64,000 bases of DNA from RGDT01 sp964630925. Lineage in GTDB: Bacteria; Planctomycetota; Planctomycetia; Gemmatales; Gemmataceae. Shown here one piece after another: positions 52,847 through 61,617 of this stretch (its first letter is position 1; the number at the start of each line of letters is the position of its first letter). Location of the stretch: contig CAZVZK010000036.1 of assembly GCA_964630925.1 (NCBI GenBank), positions 1-64,000 of the forward strand, given 5' to 3'. The notes beneath the pieces were generated by a model. The model saw only the letters and a list, made by a program, of their open reading frames with translations. It made no database searches and was not told the DNA's origin. The position numbers and the translations under genes were made by a program.

Positions 52847-53470
52847 TCACAGAAGCTCGGCCCCCTCCAGTTGTCTCCGCAGGGCGTCCACCGCCCGCAC
52901 CCACAGCACACGTACCGCCCCGGCGGTGCGGCCCATCCGCCGGGCCACGTCCTCGAACGGCAGCCCTTCGAGGTTGCGCATGACGATCACGTCACGGTGA
53001 TCCTCCGCGAGGCGCTCCAGCACGTCGGCCAGGACGGCGGCCCTCTCGCGTCTCTGGGCCTGGGCGCTGGGCGAGCTGACGTCCGCCGCCAACGCCGCGT
53101 CGATGCGGGCGGCGGACTCGTCGAGGGCGCCGGGCAGCGGCACCTCGCGCGACGTGGCCCGTTTCTGCGTCAAGACCTGATCGCGCACGAGGCGGGCGAT
53201 GTTGCCGACCAGCACCTGGCGGAGCCAGGCCATCAGCTCGCGCTCGGACGAGCCGTTGAAGCGTCCGAAGCCCTTGCAGGCGTCGAGGTAGGTCTCCTGC
53301 ACCACGTCGGAGGCGCTGGCGCGGCCCTGGAGGTGCTGGCCGATCTGCGACCGGGCGATGAGAGACAGGTAGCTGCGGTACAGCTCGAGCAGGCGGCCCA
53401 GCGCCGCCTCGTCGCCGGCCCGCGCCCTGCCGATCAGCCTGTCGGGGTCGTCGGCGGGGGTGTCGGTCAT
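52847..53470 (-). CDS. ECF-type RNA polymerase sigma factor
   Basis: This 207-residue protein begins MTDTPADDPDRLIGRARAGD. Region 2 is seen in LLELYRSYLSLIARSQIG and SDVVQETYLDACKGFGRF, region 4 in LADVLERLAEDHRDVIVMRN and LPFEDVARRMGRTAGAVRVL. The wording matches the large planctomycete ECF groups that sit beside Ser/Thr kinases. No anti-sigma gene is adjacent. Kinase-controlled activity is known for some of these groups, so regulation by the downstream kinase is a reasonable inference. Confidence 0.88.
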   Translation of the reverse strand: MTDTPADDPDRLIGRARAGDEAALGRLLELYRSYLSLIARSQIGQHLQGRASASDVVQETYLDACKGFGRFNGSSERELMAWLRQVLVGNIARLVRDQVLTQKRATSREVPLPGALDESAARIDAALAADVSSPSAQAQRRERAAVLADVLERLAEDHRDVIVMRNLEGLPFEDVARRMGRTAGAVRVLWVRAVDALRRQLEGAELL

Positions 53471-53569
53471 GGCGATCTCCTCTGAATGGTGGGGTGCCGG
53501 GGCCGTGGGGTTTGTTACGCGGGGAGGGGCTATTTCCCCGAGCCTCATGGGGTGAGAGGTTCTGTCGTA

Positions 53570-53655
53570 GAGCACGCTTCCGGCGTGCTCGCCTCACCCT
53601 GCGAGAGACATCACGTCCCTCCTGGGGCTCCGCGGAGCACGCTGGAAGCGTGCCT
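53570..53655. repeat. REP-like inverted hairpin pair
   Basis: AGCACGCTTCCGGCGTGCTC (53571-53590) and GAGCACGCTGGAAGCGTGCC (53635-53654) are inverted, nearly matching copies; each can also fold on itself (GCACGC/GCGTGC). The pair lies in the 289-bp divergent interval between the sigma factor and the NCS2 permease. Confidence 0.7.
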
Positions 53656-53759
53656 TACGATAGCGGGCGGCCTAGCCCCCAAATCCCGCGACGGTCAGGC
53701 TTTTTCCGCGGGGGCCCATAGGACGTATAGGACACCCGGGGCGATTGAGGGGCCATCCG

Positions 53760-55523
53760 ATGCCGTACCGCTGGGCACGCTGGGGCGACGTGAACGCCTT
53801 CTTCGGCCTGATGATCGATAACGTCGCCGTCATGGGCATCCTGCTCGCGTCGGTGACGAGTACGCTGCCCATCGCGCAGCAGGCCGCCGAGGGGCGCATC
53901 GGCTTCACGGCGGAGTTCGTGCTCACACGCATGATCCCCGGCACGGCGCTGGGCGTCCTCGTCGGCGACCTCGTTTACACCTGGATGGCCTTCCGGCTGG
54001 CGAAGAAGACCGGCAAGGACGACATCACCGCCATGCCGCTGGGCCTGGACACGCCCAGCACGTTCGGGGTGGCGTTCTTCATCCTCATGCCGGCGCTGCA
54101 GCTCGGGTGGGGGCGGCTGGCCGACGCCGGGCTGACGCCGGAGGCGCGGCACCGCGAGGCGATGGAGTTCGCGTGGCACGTCGGCCTGGCGACGCTCGTC
54201 GTCTCGGGCGTGTTCAAGGTCCTGTGCGCGCCGTTCGGCAACGTCATCCGCCGCCTGGTGCCCCGCGCCGGCCTGCTCGGGTCGCTGGCGGCCATCGCCC
54301 TCGTCCTGATCGCGTTCCTGCCGATGCTGCTGCACCAGATCGCCGCCGTCCCGGTGGTGGGCATGGTGGCTCTGCTCATCATCCTCGTGACGCTGGTGGC
54401 GCACCGCGAGCTGCCGGGCGGCTTCCCCGGCATGCTGGCCTCTCTGCTGCTGGGCACGGCGGTCTTCTACGCCGGGCGGCTGGCGGGCTTCATGCCGCCG
54501 CTGGAGGCCAGCCCGCCGAGCTTCCGCCTTGACCTCGCCCCGATGGTGTCGTTCTACTCCCGTGACGCGGCGTGGTGGGGGGCGGTGGCGGCGGCGACGC
54601 TCAACCTCCTCCCGGTGGCGCTGCCGTTCGCGTTGGGCACCATCGTCGGCGGCATCGACTGCACCGAGAGCGCCGCGGCGGCGGGTGACGAGTACGACAC
54701 CCGCGGCATCCTGTTCACGGAGGGGGCGGCGTCGCTGCTGGCGGGGCTGATGGGCGGCGTGATCCAGACGACGCCGTACATCGGCCACCCCGCGTACAAG
54801 AAGATGGGCGGGCGGGCGGCGTACACGCTGGCGACGGCGCTGTTCGTCGGGGCGGTCGGCCTGACGGGCGGGGTGTCGTTCCTGTTCGCCATCTTCCCCG
54901 AGGCGGCGCTGTTCCCGATCCTGGTTTTCGTGGGCCTGGAGATCACGGCGGCGTCGTTCCACCACACGCCGACGAACCACTACCCGGCGCTGGCCATCGC
55001 GGTGATCCCGGCGCTGGCGGCGCTGGCGCTGGTGGTGCTGGGTAACGTCCACGGGCCGACGCCGCCGTTCAACGAGCGGGGCTACACGGTGATGCAGACG
55101 CTGCGCTGCCTGGCGTCGGGGTTCATCGTGTCCGGCCTGCTGTGGGCGGCGGCGCTGGCGATGATCCTCGACGGGCGGCTGGTGGCGGCGGCGGTGTACC
55201 TCCTCGTGGCGGCGGGGTTCGCGTTCTTCGGCGTGATCCACTCGCCGCTGTCGCCGGAGAAGATCGGCCTGCCGTGGGACGTCCTGGCGGCGGTGCCGGA
55301 GAAGTACGCGGCGGCGGTGAAGTACCAGTCGCCGTACCACTGGACGGCGGCGTACGCGCTGATGGCGGCGGTGCTGTGGGGGCTGTCGCTGTTCCCGCCG
55401 CGCGAGGAGGGTCCGGAGCCCGCGTCACCGAGCAAGCCGAGCATGTCCGATCCCGACGCGACGCTGCCGATCCCGCCGTCGGAGAGGGAGGGGTTCACGA
55501 TCCCGCTGGCCGGCGGCCGATGA
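53760..55523 (+). CDS. NCS2 family (xanthine/uracil-type) permease
   Basis: This 587-residue protein has about 12-14 membrane segments. NCS2 features are GLDTPSTFGVAF (NCS2 half helix) and GGIDCTESAAAAGDEYDTRG followed by GGVIQTTPYIGHPAYKKMGGRA, close to AzgA-like members. It probably imports a purine or pyrimidine base with protons. The tail (about 555-587) is Pro/Ser-rich and cytosolic. Start ATG 53760 with GAGGGG before it; a TTG at 53745 is less likely. Confidence 0.85.
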   Translation: MPYRWARWGDVNAFFGLMIDNVAVMGILLASVTSTLPIAQQAAEGRIGFTAEFVLTRMIPGTALGVLVGDLVYTWMAFRLAKKTGKDDITAMPLGLDTPSTFGVAFFILMPALQLGWGRLADAGLTPEARHREAMEFAWHVGLATLVVSGVFKVLCAPFGNVIRRLVPRAGLLGSLAAIALVLIAFLPMLLHQIAAVPVVGMVALLIILVTLVAHRELPGGFPGMLASLLLGTAVFYAGRLAGFMPPLEASPPSFRLDLAPMVSFYSRDAAWWGAVAAATLNLLPVALPFALGTIVGGIDCTESAAAAGDEYDTRGILFTEGAASLLAGLMGGVIQTTPYIGHPAYKKMGGRAAYTLATALFVGAVGLTGGVSFLFAIFPEAALFPILVFVGLEITAASFHHTPTNHYPALAIAVIPALAALALVVLGNVHGPTPPFNERGYTVMQTLRCLASGFIVSGLLWAAALAMILDGRLVAAAVYLLVAAGFAFFGVIHSPLSPEKIGLPWDVLAAVPEKYAAAVKYQSPYHWTAAYALMAAVLWGLSLFPPREEGPEPASPSKPSMSDPDATLPIPPSEREGFTIPLAGGR

Positions 55524-55832
55524 GGCACTGACTTCCGGACACCCCCCGTCGAACCCGTCGCGTCCACGGCGTCGAGGCCGGCGATGCCCCATCTCGGGGG
55601 TGGCGTCTCCCGGGTGAAGGGGGGATAGCGGCGCTCGTGGGCTTGGAGGCGCGGGCGATCCTGAACGGCCGGCCGGCGCGGGGCGAAGCGCCGCAGGAGA
55701 ACGCACCGCCTTCTTCGAGAGCCCTCCGCCTTCTCGATGGGAGGACGAGAATCGACGAAAGTCGGTTTCCGCCTGCATCCGCCGGCGGCCCACGTGCGAA
55801 TCCCCCCCTGCCCACCCAAGGAGTGACGCACG
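55524..55832. other. Intergenic region, no gene recognised
   Basis: This 309-bp interval precedes the FAS1 gene. No -35/-10 pair of good quality, hairpin terminator or credible short gene was found. AAGGAG at 55819-55824 is the ribosome site of the FAS1 gene. Confidence 0.5.
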
Positions 55833-56702
55833 ATGCTGCCGCACCTCTTCCTCGTCCTCGCCGCCTCCTGCCCCGACGCCCCCGAGAACATCGTCCGGAC
55901 CGCCGCCGGCGCCGGCCAGTTCCGCACCCTGCTCACCGCGCTCGCCGCCACCGGCCTCGACGACGCGCTCAAGGGCGAGGGGCCGTTCACCGTCTTCGCC
56001 CCCTCCGACAAGGCGTTCGACAAGCTGCCGGCCGGGACCCTCGCCAGGCTGCTCCAGAAGGCCAACCGCCCCCTGCTCGCCCGCATCCTCAAGTTCCACG
56101 TCGTGCCCGGACGCCTCCTCGCCGCCGACCTCGCCAAGGTGAAGGGCGTCAAGACCCTGGCCGGCGAGGCCGAGGTCGCCCACGGCCGCCACGGGCTGAC
56201 CGTGGCCGGCGTCCGGGTGGTGGCGGCAGACATCGCGGCCGGCAACGGGGTCATCCACGTCGTCGAGTCGGTGCTGATGCCGCCCATGCCGGCCAGGCCG
56301 TCCGCCCGCGCCGCCATCGAGAAGCTCGGGACGTTCAAGACCCTCCTCGCCGCCCTCGACGCCGCCGGCCTGGCCGACGTTCTGGAGACGGAGGCGACCG
56401 TGCTGGCCCCCACCGACGCCGCCTTCGCCAAGCTCCCGGCGGGCACCGTCTCGACGCTGCTCCGCCCGGAGAACAAGGAGAAATTGGCCGCCATCCTCCG
56501 CTACCATGTGATTGCGGGGGCGGTGCCGCTCCGCGACGCCGTCGCGGCCCGCGAGGTGGCCACGGCCGCCGGCCCCGTCGTGTCGTTCGGCGTGGCCGAC
56601 AGCGGCCGGGCGACGGTCAACGGCGCCGAGGTGATCGCCGGCAACGTGAAGGCGGGCAAATTGACCGTGCACGTCGTCGGCACGGTCTTGATGCCCAAGT
56701 GA
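55833..56702 (+). CDS. Secreted protein with two fasciclin (FAS1) domains
   Basis: This 289-residue protein has a short hydrophobic start and then two FAS1 domains at about 20-150 and 155-289. Both show the H1-like EGPFTVFAPSDKAFDKLPAG / EATVLAPTDAAFAKLPAG and the H2-like ILKFHVVPGRLL / ILRYHVIAGAVPL motifs. FAS1 domains mediate adhesion and envelope interactions. It is followed 12 bp downstream by a SigK-like sigma factor and its anti-sigma, the same grouping as MPT70/MPT83-SigK-RskA in mycobacteria. Confidence 0.93.
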   Translation: MLPHLFLVLAASCPDAPENIVRTAAGAGQFRTLLTALAATGLDDALKGEGPFTVFAPSDKAFDKLPAGTLARLLQKANRPLLARILKFHVVPGRLLAADLAKVKGVKTLAGEAEVAHGRHGLTVAGVRVVAADIAAGNGVIHVVESVLMPPMPARPSARAAIEKLGTFKTLLAALDAAGLADVLETEATVLAPTDAAFAKLPAGTVSTLLRPENKEKLAAILRYHVIAGAVPLRDAVAAREVATAAGPVVSFGVADSGRATVNGAEVIAGNVKAGKLTVHVVGTVLMPK

Positions 56703-56714
56703 TGCGAGCTTACC

Positions 56715-57260
56715 TTGAACCCTCCCCTGCTGCACCGGATCGCGGCCGGCGACCCCTCCGCCGTGCGGGCGTGCCTGGACCGCTACGGCGGCCTCGTGTG
56801 GACGCTGGCCTCACGCATGCTCCGCAACCGCGCCGATGCCGAGGACGCCGTCCAGGAGGTCTTCATCGACCTCTGGCGGACGGCCCACCGGTTCGACCCG
56901 GCGCTGTCCTCCGAGGCGTCGTTCATCGCGCTGCTGGCGCGGCGGCGGCTGATCGACCGCCTCCGCCGCCGCGAGCGTGGCGCGGAGGCGTTGCCCGAGG
57001 CGGTGCCGGCCAGGCCGGGGGCGTGCCGGGTGGAGGCGGGCGACGAGGCGGCGCGGGTCCGCGAGGCGATGGGCCGGCTGGCCGAGGGGCAACGGACGTG
57101 CCTGTCGCTCTCGTTGACTGAGGGGCTGTCGAACGAGGAGATCGCGGCCCGTCTGGGGATGCCGCTGGGGACCGTGAAGTCGCATTGCCGGCGCGGGCTG
57201 CTTCGGCTCCGCGCCCTTCTTTCGGGGGAGCCTGCGAGGGAGGAGGAGAGCCATGACTGA
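56715..57260 (+). CDS. ECF sigma factor, SigK-like
   Basis: This 181-residue sigma factor starts at TTG 56715 (MNPPLLHRIAAGDPSAV). Region 2 has MLRNRADAEDAVQEVFIDLW and region 4 GLSNEEIAARLGMPLGTVKSH. A rare start codon and weak ribosome site predict low expression, which fits a regulator. It overlaps the anti-sigma start by 8 bp. Target promoters may include the FAS1 gene just upstream. Confidence 0.9.
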   Translation: MNPPLLHRIAAGDPSAVRACLDRYGGLVWTLASRMLRNRADAEDAVQEVFIDLWRTAHRFDPALSSEASFIALLARRRLIDRLRRRERGAEALPEAVPARPGACRVEAGDEAARVREAMGRLAEGQRTCLSLSLTEGLSNEEIAARLGMPLGTVKSHCRRGLLRLRALLSGEPAREEESHD

Positions 57261-57942
57261 TCCCTCGCGCGGCCGCGTGATGGAGCTGCTCGCCGGCCGC
57301 GCTTTGGAAGGGCTGACGCCCCTCGAGGAGGCCGAGCTGGCCGCCCTGCTCCCCTCCTTCCCCGACCTCGACCCCGACGAGCTGGACCGCGTCGCGGCGT
57401 CCGTCGCGGCCGCCTGCCTGGACGCCCCCAGGCCGATGCCCGAGCTGCTCGCGACGCGCATCGCCAAGGCCGCGCCGGCCCACTTGCCGCGGCGGCGGCG
57501 GCGATGGCCCTGGGCCGCCGCCACGGGGTGGATCGCGGCGGCGGCGCTGTTGGGCGTGCTGATTTGGCGGCAGTGGCCGACGAGCGCCGAGACGGGGCTG
57601 TCGCGGCTGCTGTCGCGCGGCGGGGGCGTCCTCCGCGTGCTGGGCAAGGTCGGGGACGTGGTCTGGAGCAACGAGCGTCAGGAAGGCTACCTCATCCTCC
57701 GGCTGAAGCCCAACGACCCCGCGGTGAGCCAGTACCAGCTCTGGATCTTCGACGAGACGCGGGACGGCCGGTTCCCCGTGGATGGCGGCGTGTTCGACAT
57801 GCCCGACAAGGCCGAGGCCGTGGTGCCCATCCGGGCGAAGCTGCCCGTGGGCAAGCCGACCCTCTTCGCGGTCACGGTGGAGAAGCCGGGGGGCGTCGTG
57901 GTCTCGGACCGCCAGCGGATCGTCCTCGCGGCCAAGCCCTGA
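57253..57942 (+). CDS. RskA-type anti-sigma factor
   Basis: This 229-residue membrane protein has a cytosolic N-terminal part of about 90 residues (LLAGRALEGLTPLEEAELAA), one transmembrane helix (WAAATGWIAAAALLGVLIW) near 95-113, and a periplasmic domain with GYLILRLKPND and SQYQLWIFDETRDG, the RskA signature. It should bind and release the sigma factor after a membrane signal. It overlaps the sigma gene by 8 bp, so production is coupled. Confidence 0.88.
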   Translation: MTDPSRGRVMELLAGRALEGLTPLEEAELAALLPSFPDLDPDELDRVAASVAAACLDAPRPMPELLATRIAKAAPAHLPRRRRRWPWAAATGWIAAAALLGVLIWRQWPTSAETGLSRLLSRGGGVLRVLGKVGDVVWSNERQEGYLILRLKPNDPAVSQYQLWIFDETRDGRFPVDGGVFDMPDKAEAVVPIRAKLPVGKPTLFAVTVEKPGGVVVSDRQRIVLAAKP

Positions 57943-58033
57943 TGGACGATCCCTCCGTGTCCGACGCGCTGCCTCCGTCGTCCGGGGCGGAAGGGATCGC
58001 CAGAGGCGTGACGCCGGCCGATCGGTGGCGAGA

Positions 58034-58909
58034 TCACCGCCCCGGCAGGCGGTGGCGCTTGAAGAACTCCCAGATCGTGTCGTTGGCCGACAACGCCTTC
58101 AACGTCGGCAGCAGGCCCAGCGGGAACGGGCGGCCCGGCCACAGGTGCTCGCCGCCGTCGATGCTCACCAGCACCACCTCGCCGCCCCCGTCCCCCTTCC
58201 ACGTCTGCCGCACGATGCGCGTCTTGCCGCCGTCCGCCGCCGGGACGCGATCCTCGACGGGATCCTTGGCGCAGCCGGTCGCCCCGGCCCACAGGCGGGC
58301 GCTCTCCGGCGCCGATTTGAACGCGAAGACCTTCGCCGCGCTGACCCCCTTCTCGTACGGCACGATGCTGTCGCCGCGGCAGTGGATGTGCAGCAGCGGC
58401 ACCGGGCGCGACGGCGACGCCTTGGGGATCGCCATCGTCCCCGCCACCGGCGCCACGGCGGCGATCCGCCCCGACAGCTCGTCGGCGAGGCGGTAGCACA
58501 TCATGCCGCCGTTCGACATGCCGCAGGCGTAGACGCGCGTGGCGTCGATGGGCAGGCGCGCCGTGACATCATCGATGACCGCCGCGAGGAACTTCACGTC
58601 ATCCGGCTTGCCCCGGCCCCAGCGCGGGCCGGCGTTCCACGTCCGCGGCACGCCGGTGCCGTCGGGGTAGGCCACCACGAACCCCTCGCGGTCCGCCAAA
58701 TCGCTCAGGCCTGTGAACGAGGGCATCATGCCGGAGGTCATGCCCGCGCCGTGCAGCGCCAGGACCAGCGGCGCCGGCCGCGGGAGCTTCTTCGGGACGT
58801 GCAGCAGGAAGGTGCGCGCCCGGCCATCGACGGTCAACTTCAGCGGATGGTTGCCGGGCGCGAGGCCGGGCGCCGGCGGGGCGGCGAGGAGGAAGAAGGC
58901 GGCGAGCAT
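58034..58909 (-). CDS. Secreted polyhydroxybutyrate depolymerase/feruloyl-esterase-like hydrolase (LpqC family)
   Basis: This 291-residue protein has a signal-like start (MLAAFFLLAAPPAPG). The alpha/beta-hydrolase core shows LVLALHGAGMTSGM (oxyanion), VYACGMSNGGMMCYRLA (nucleophile in GMSNGG), HIHCRGDSIVPY (acid region) and DGGEHLWPGRP (His). Such enzymes hydrolyse esters of polymers or phenolics. It lies 1 bp after an ArsR-type regulator on the same strand, which probably controls it. Confidence 0.88.
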   Translation of the reverse strand: MLAAFFLLAAPPAPGLAPGNHPLKLTVDGRARTFLLHVPKKLPRPAPLVLALHGAGMTSGMMPSFTGLSDLADREGFVVAYPDGTGVPRTWNAGPRWGRGKPDDVKFLAAVIDDVTARLPIDATRVYACGMSNGGMMCYRLADELSGRIAAVAPVAGTMAIPKASPSRPVPLLHIHCRGDSIVPYEKGVSAAKVFAFKSAPESARLWAGATGCAKDPVEDRVPAADGGKTRIVRQTWKGDGGGEVVLVSIDGGEHLWPGRPFPLGLLPTLKALSANDTIWEFFKRHRLPGR

Positions 58910-58910
58910 G

Positions 58911-59237
58911 TCAGTCCTCTCGTGGACGTGGACGTTCCAGGGTGCAGCAGCCGAGGTCGAGGCGTTCGCAGGCGTCGTCGGCCGGCAACGCCGTGCCCGG
59001 CGCCAGGGAGTAGTAGACGTGCCGGCCGTCCTTCTTGTTGCGCACCAGGCCGGCGTGACGCAGGACGTTCAGGTGGTGCGAGACGTTGACGTGCTTCTCC
59101 GGCGGCAGCCCGAGCAGGTCGGCGATCTCGGTGACGTTGCGCGTGCCGTCCTTGAGGATGCGGAGGATGCGCAGGCGGTCCGGCGAGGCGAGGGCGCCGA
59201 GTAATTCGGCACAGCGGATGTCGGGGTCTTCCGTCAC
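58911..59237 (-). CDS. ArsR-family winged-helix regulator
   Basis: This 108-residue regulator has the winged helix (ALASPDRLRILRILKDGTRN, VTEIADLLGLP, HHLNVLRHAGLVRNKKDGRH) and a C-terminal tail with Cys (DDACERLDLGCCTLERP). ArsR proteins repress until metal or another ligand binds; the C-terminal cysteines could sense metal, but the usual ELCVCD motif is absent. The next gene is an esterase, so the signal might not be metal. Confidence 0.85.
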   Translation of the reverse strand: MTEDPDIRCAELLGALASPDRLRILRILKDGTRNVTEIADLLGLPPEKHVNVSHHLNVLRHAGLVRNKKDGRHVYYSLAPGTALPADDACERLDLGCCTLERPRPRED

Positions 59238-59375
59238 GGCGAGAATCTCCGGGCTACGTCCCTGTCGGGTGCTATTCTACCAGGGGGCCTCCGCCTGCGG
59301 AACTTTTTCCCCTCATCGTGGTCTAATCAGCGTCAGCCACATCCGCGCCGCCCGCGCAGGCCCCAGGAGTACGCC

Positions 59376-60230
59376 ATGAGCCGTCGTCTGTTCGGTGCCG
59401 CCGTTCTGGCCGCGGCCATCGTGGGCATCCCCCTCGGCGATGCCTTCGCGCAGAAGGACAAGAAGAAGGGCGACAAGGCCGAGGTGGCCGCCCCCATCGA
59501 CGCCGCCAAGCTGGGCGCGGGCGAGTTCGTCGGCGTCCTGAAATCGACCCCCGGTACCGACCGCACCTTCACCCTCGAGTGCGAGCAGACCAAGCTCGTC
59601 CCCAACAAGGCCGGCAAGGGCGGCGGCAACCCCAAGGGGGGCGGCAACAACCCGGCCAACCGGGTCATCCAGCTCCAGAACCAGCTCCAGCAGGCGCAGA
59701 CCCAGTACGCCACGGCCCGCACCGCCCAGCAGAAGCAGCAGGCCGCCGGCCGCGTCCGCCAGTACACCGGCCAGCTCCAACAGGCGATGGCCCAGCTCCA
59801 GGCCGGCGGCGCCAAGGGGGGCGGCGCCCCGGCCGGCTTCCACTACGAGAAGAGCAAGGTCTCCGTCGAGTTCCAGGTCTCCGAGAAGGCCAAGATCCGC
59901 ACGGCCATCCTGCCCGAGGCGTTCGACGACAAGGGCAACATCAAGAAGTACACCTCCAAGGAGCTGGCCGACCTGAAGGGCAAGGACAAGGCCCTCCCCG
60001 GGTACGAGAGCAGCATCGAGAAGCTGGAGGTCGGCCAGACCGTCAAGGTCACCCAGTCCGTCGCCCCCAAGGACCCCCCCAAGGAGTCCGCCAAGGACGC
60101 CCCCGCCAAGGACATGGACAAGGACGACGACGTGAAGGCCGACAAGTCCAAGCAGGTCAAACTCATCGTGATCCTCACCGAGGCGGCGCCGTCGGCCGCG
60201 GGCAAGGATCGACCCAAGAAGAAGAATTGA
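59376..60230 (+). CDS. Secreted Lys/Gln-rich protein of unknown function
   Basis: This 284-residue protein has a signal peptide (FGAAVLAAAIVGIPLGDAFAQ). A coiled-coil-like Gln-rich helix (VIQLQNQLQQAQTQYATA, AGRVRQYTGQLQQAMAQLQ) follows a Gly/Asn linker, then a beta-rich part and a Lys/Asp-rich tail. No known domain. CAGGAG before the ATG at 59376. It lies 4 bp upstream of the DUF1501 gene and is probably co-transcribed. Confidence 0.75.
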   Translation: MSRRLFGAAVLAAAIVGIPLGDAFAQKDKKKGDKAEVAAPIDAAKLGAGEFVGVLKSTPGTDRTFTLECEQTKLVPNKAGKGGGNPKGGGNNPANRVIQLQNQLQQAQTQYATARTAQQKQQAAGRVRQYTGQLQQAMAQLQAGGAKGGGAPAGFHYEKSKVSVEFQVSEKAKIRTAILPEAFDDKGNIKKYTSKELADLKGKDKALPGYESSIEKLEVGQTVKVTQSVAPKDPPKESAKDAPAKDMDKDDDVKADKSKQVKLIVILTEAAPSAAGKDRPKKKN

Positions 60231-60234
60231 CGCC

Positions 60235-61617
60235 ATGCACCGCCGGGCGTTCCTCACCCTCGCCGCCCTGGCGTCGCTGGACGCCAGGGCCGCCGCCCCG
60301 CCCCGCCGAGCCTCCGGAGGCCTGGCGGGGCTGCCGCATTTCGCCCCCAGGGCGAAGCGCATCATCTGGCTTTACATGGCCGGCGGCCCGTCCCACATCG
60401 ACCTGTTCGACCCCAAGCCGGAGCTGGAACGCCTCGACGGCAAGCCCATGCCGGAGTCCTTCACCAGGGGCCAGCCCATCGCCCAGCTCCAGGGCGCCAA
60501 ACTCACCTGCCTCCGCCCGCAGTTCACCTTCGCGCGCCACGGTAAGTCCGGGCAGGTGATCTCCTCCATACTCCCGTGGACGGCCAAACTCGCCGACAAG
60601 TTGGCCGTCGTCCGCTCGATGCACACCGACCAGATCAACCACGACCCGGCCCACACGCTGATGAACACCGGCACCGGCGTGCCGGGCAAGCCGAGCATGG
60701 GCTCGTGGCTGAGCTACGGCCTGGGCCGCGAGACGGAAGACCTCCCGGCGTTCGTCGTGATGACCAGCGAGGGGGGCCGCAGCCCGCAGCCGATCTCGAC
60801 GCGGCAGTGGTCATCGGGCTTCCTGCCGGGCCACCACCAGGGCGTGCTGTTCCGCTCCAGGGGCGACGCCGTCCTCTACCTGCGCCGCCCGCCGGGCACG
60901 ACGGCGGGGCAGCAGCGCGACATCGTCGATGCCGCCGCCGCCCTCGACCGCCTGCACGCCGCCGACTCCCTCGACCCCGAGACCGACGCCCGCCTGCGCC
61001 AGTACGAGACGGCGTTCCGCATGCAGACGAGCGTCCCCGACCTGATGGACCTGTCGAAGGAGCCGGCCCGCGTCCTCGAACGATACGGCACGAAGGGGGC
61101 CGACGGCAGCTTCGCCGCCAACTGCCTCCTCGCCCGGCGTCTGGCCGAGCGTGGCGTGCGGTTCATTCAGCTGTACCACCGCGGCTGGGACCACCACGGC
61201 GACCTCGTGCGGTACATGAAGACGAGCTGCGGCCTGACGGACCGGCCCACCTACGCGCTGCTCACCGACCTTGAGGAGCGCGGGCTGCTGAAGGACACGC
61301 TGGTCGTGTGGGGCGGCGAGTTCGGCCGGACGCCGATGTTCCAGGGCAAGGGCAAGGAGGCGGGCCGCGACCACCACATCAAGGGCTTCACGATGTGGCT
61401 GGCCGGCGCCGGCATCAAGCCGGGCACCTCCTACGGCACGACGGACGAGCTGGGCTACAACGCGGCGGAGAATCCGGTCCACGTCCGCGACCTGCACGCG
61501 ACGATGCTGCATCTCCTCGGCATCGACCACGCGCGTTTCAGCGTCAAGCACCAGGGCCTCGACCAGCGGCTGACGGGCGTGGAGCGGGCCGAGGTGGTGC
61601 GTGGGGTGCTGGCGTGA
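60235..61617 (+). CDS. DUF1501 secreted protein
   Basis: This 460-residue protein starts MHRRAFLTLAALASLDARAA (twin-arginine-like RR followed by a hydrophobic stretch). The DUF1501 fold resembles alkaline phosphatase/sulfatase-like enzymes; motifs include IIWLYMAGGPSHIDLFDPKP, RSMHTDQINHDPAHTLMNTG, IQLYHRGWDHHGD and VVWGGEFGRTP. In planctomycetes it usually pairs with a DUF1549/DUF1553 cytochrome gene; none is adjacent here. Its stop overlaps the next gene by 4 bp. Confidence 0.92.
   Translation: MHRRAFLTLAALASLDARAAAPPRRASGGLAGLPHFAPRAKRIIWLYMAGGPSHIDLFDPKPELERLDGKPMPESFTRGQPIAQLQGAKLTCLRPQFTFARHGKSGQVISSILPWTAKLADKLAVVRSMHTDQINHDPAHTLMNTGTGVPGKPSMGSWLSYGLGRETEDLPAFVVMTSEGGRSPQPISTRQWSSGFLPGHHQGVLFRSRGDAVLYLRRPPGTTAGQQRDIVDAAAALDRLHAADSLDPETDARLRQYETAFRMQTSVPDLMDLSKEPARVLERYGTKGADGSFAANCLLARRLAERGVRFIQLYHRGWDHHGDLVRYMKTSCGLTDRPTYALLTDLEERGLLKDTLVVWGGEFGRTPMFQGKGKEAGRDHHIKGFTMWLAGAGIKPGTSYGTTDELGYNAAENPVHVRDLHATMLHLLGIDHARFSVKHQGLDQRLTGVERAEVVRGVLA

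Noticed and set aside
53471..53759. Short genes in the divergent interval
   Set aside because: Short open frames here lack ribosome sites; only the REP-like hairpins are supported.
57943..58033. Terminator between the anti-sigma and esterase genes
   Set aside because: Only weak, widely spaced inverted repeats and no T run.
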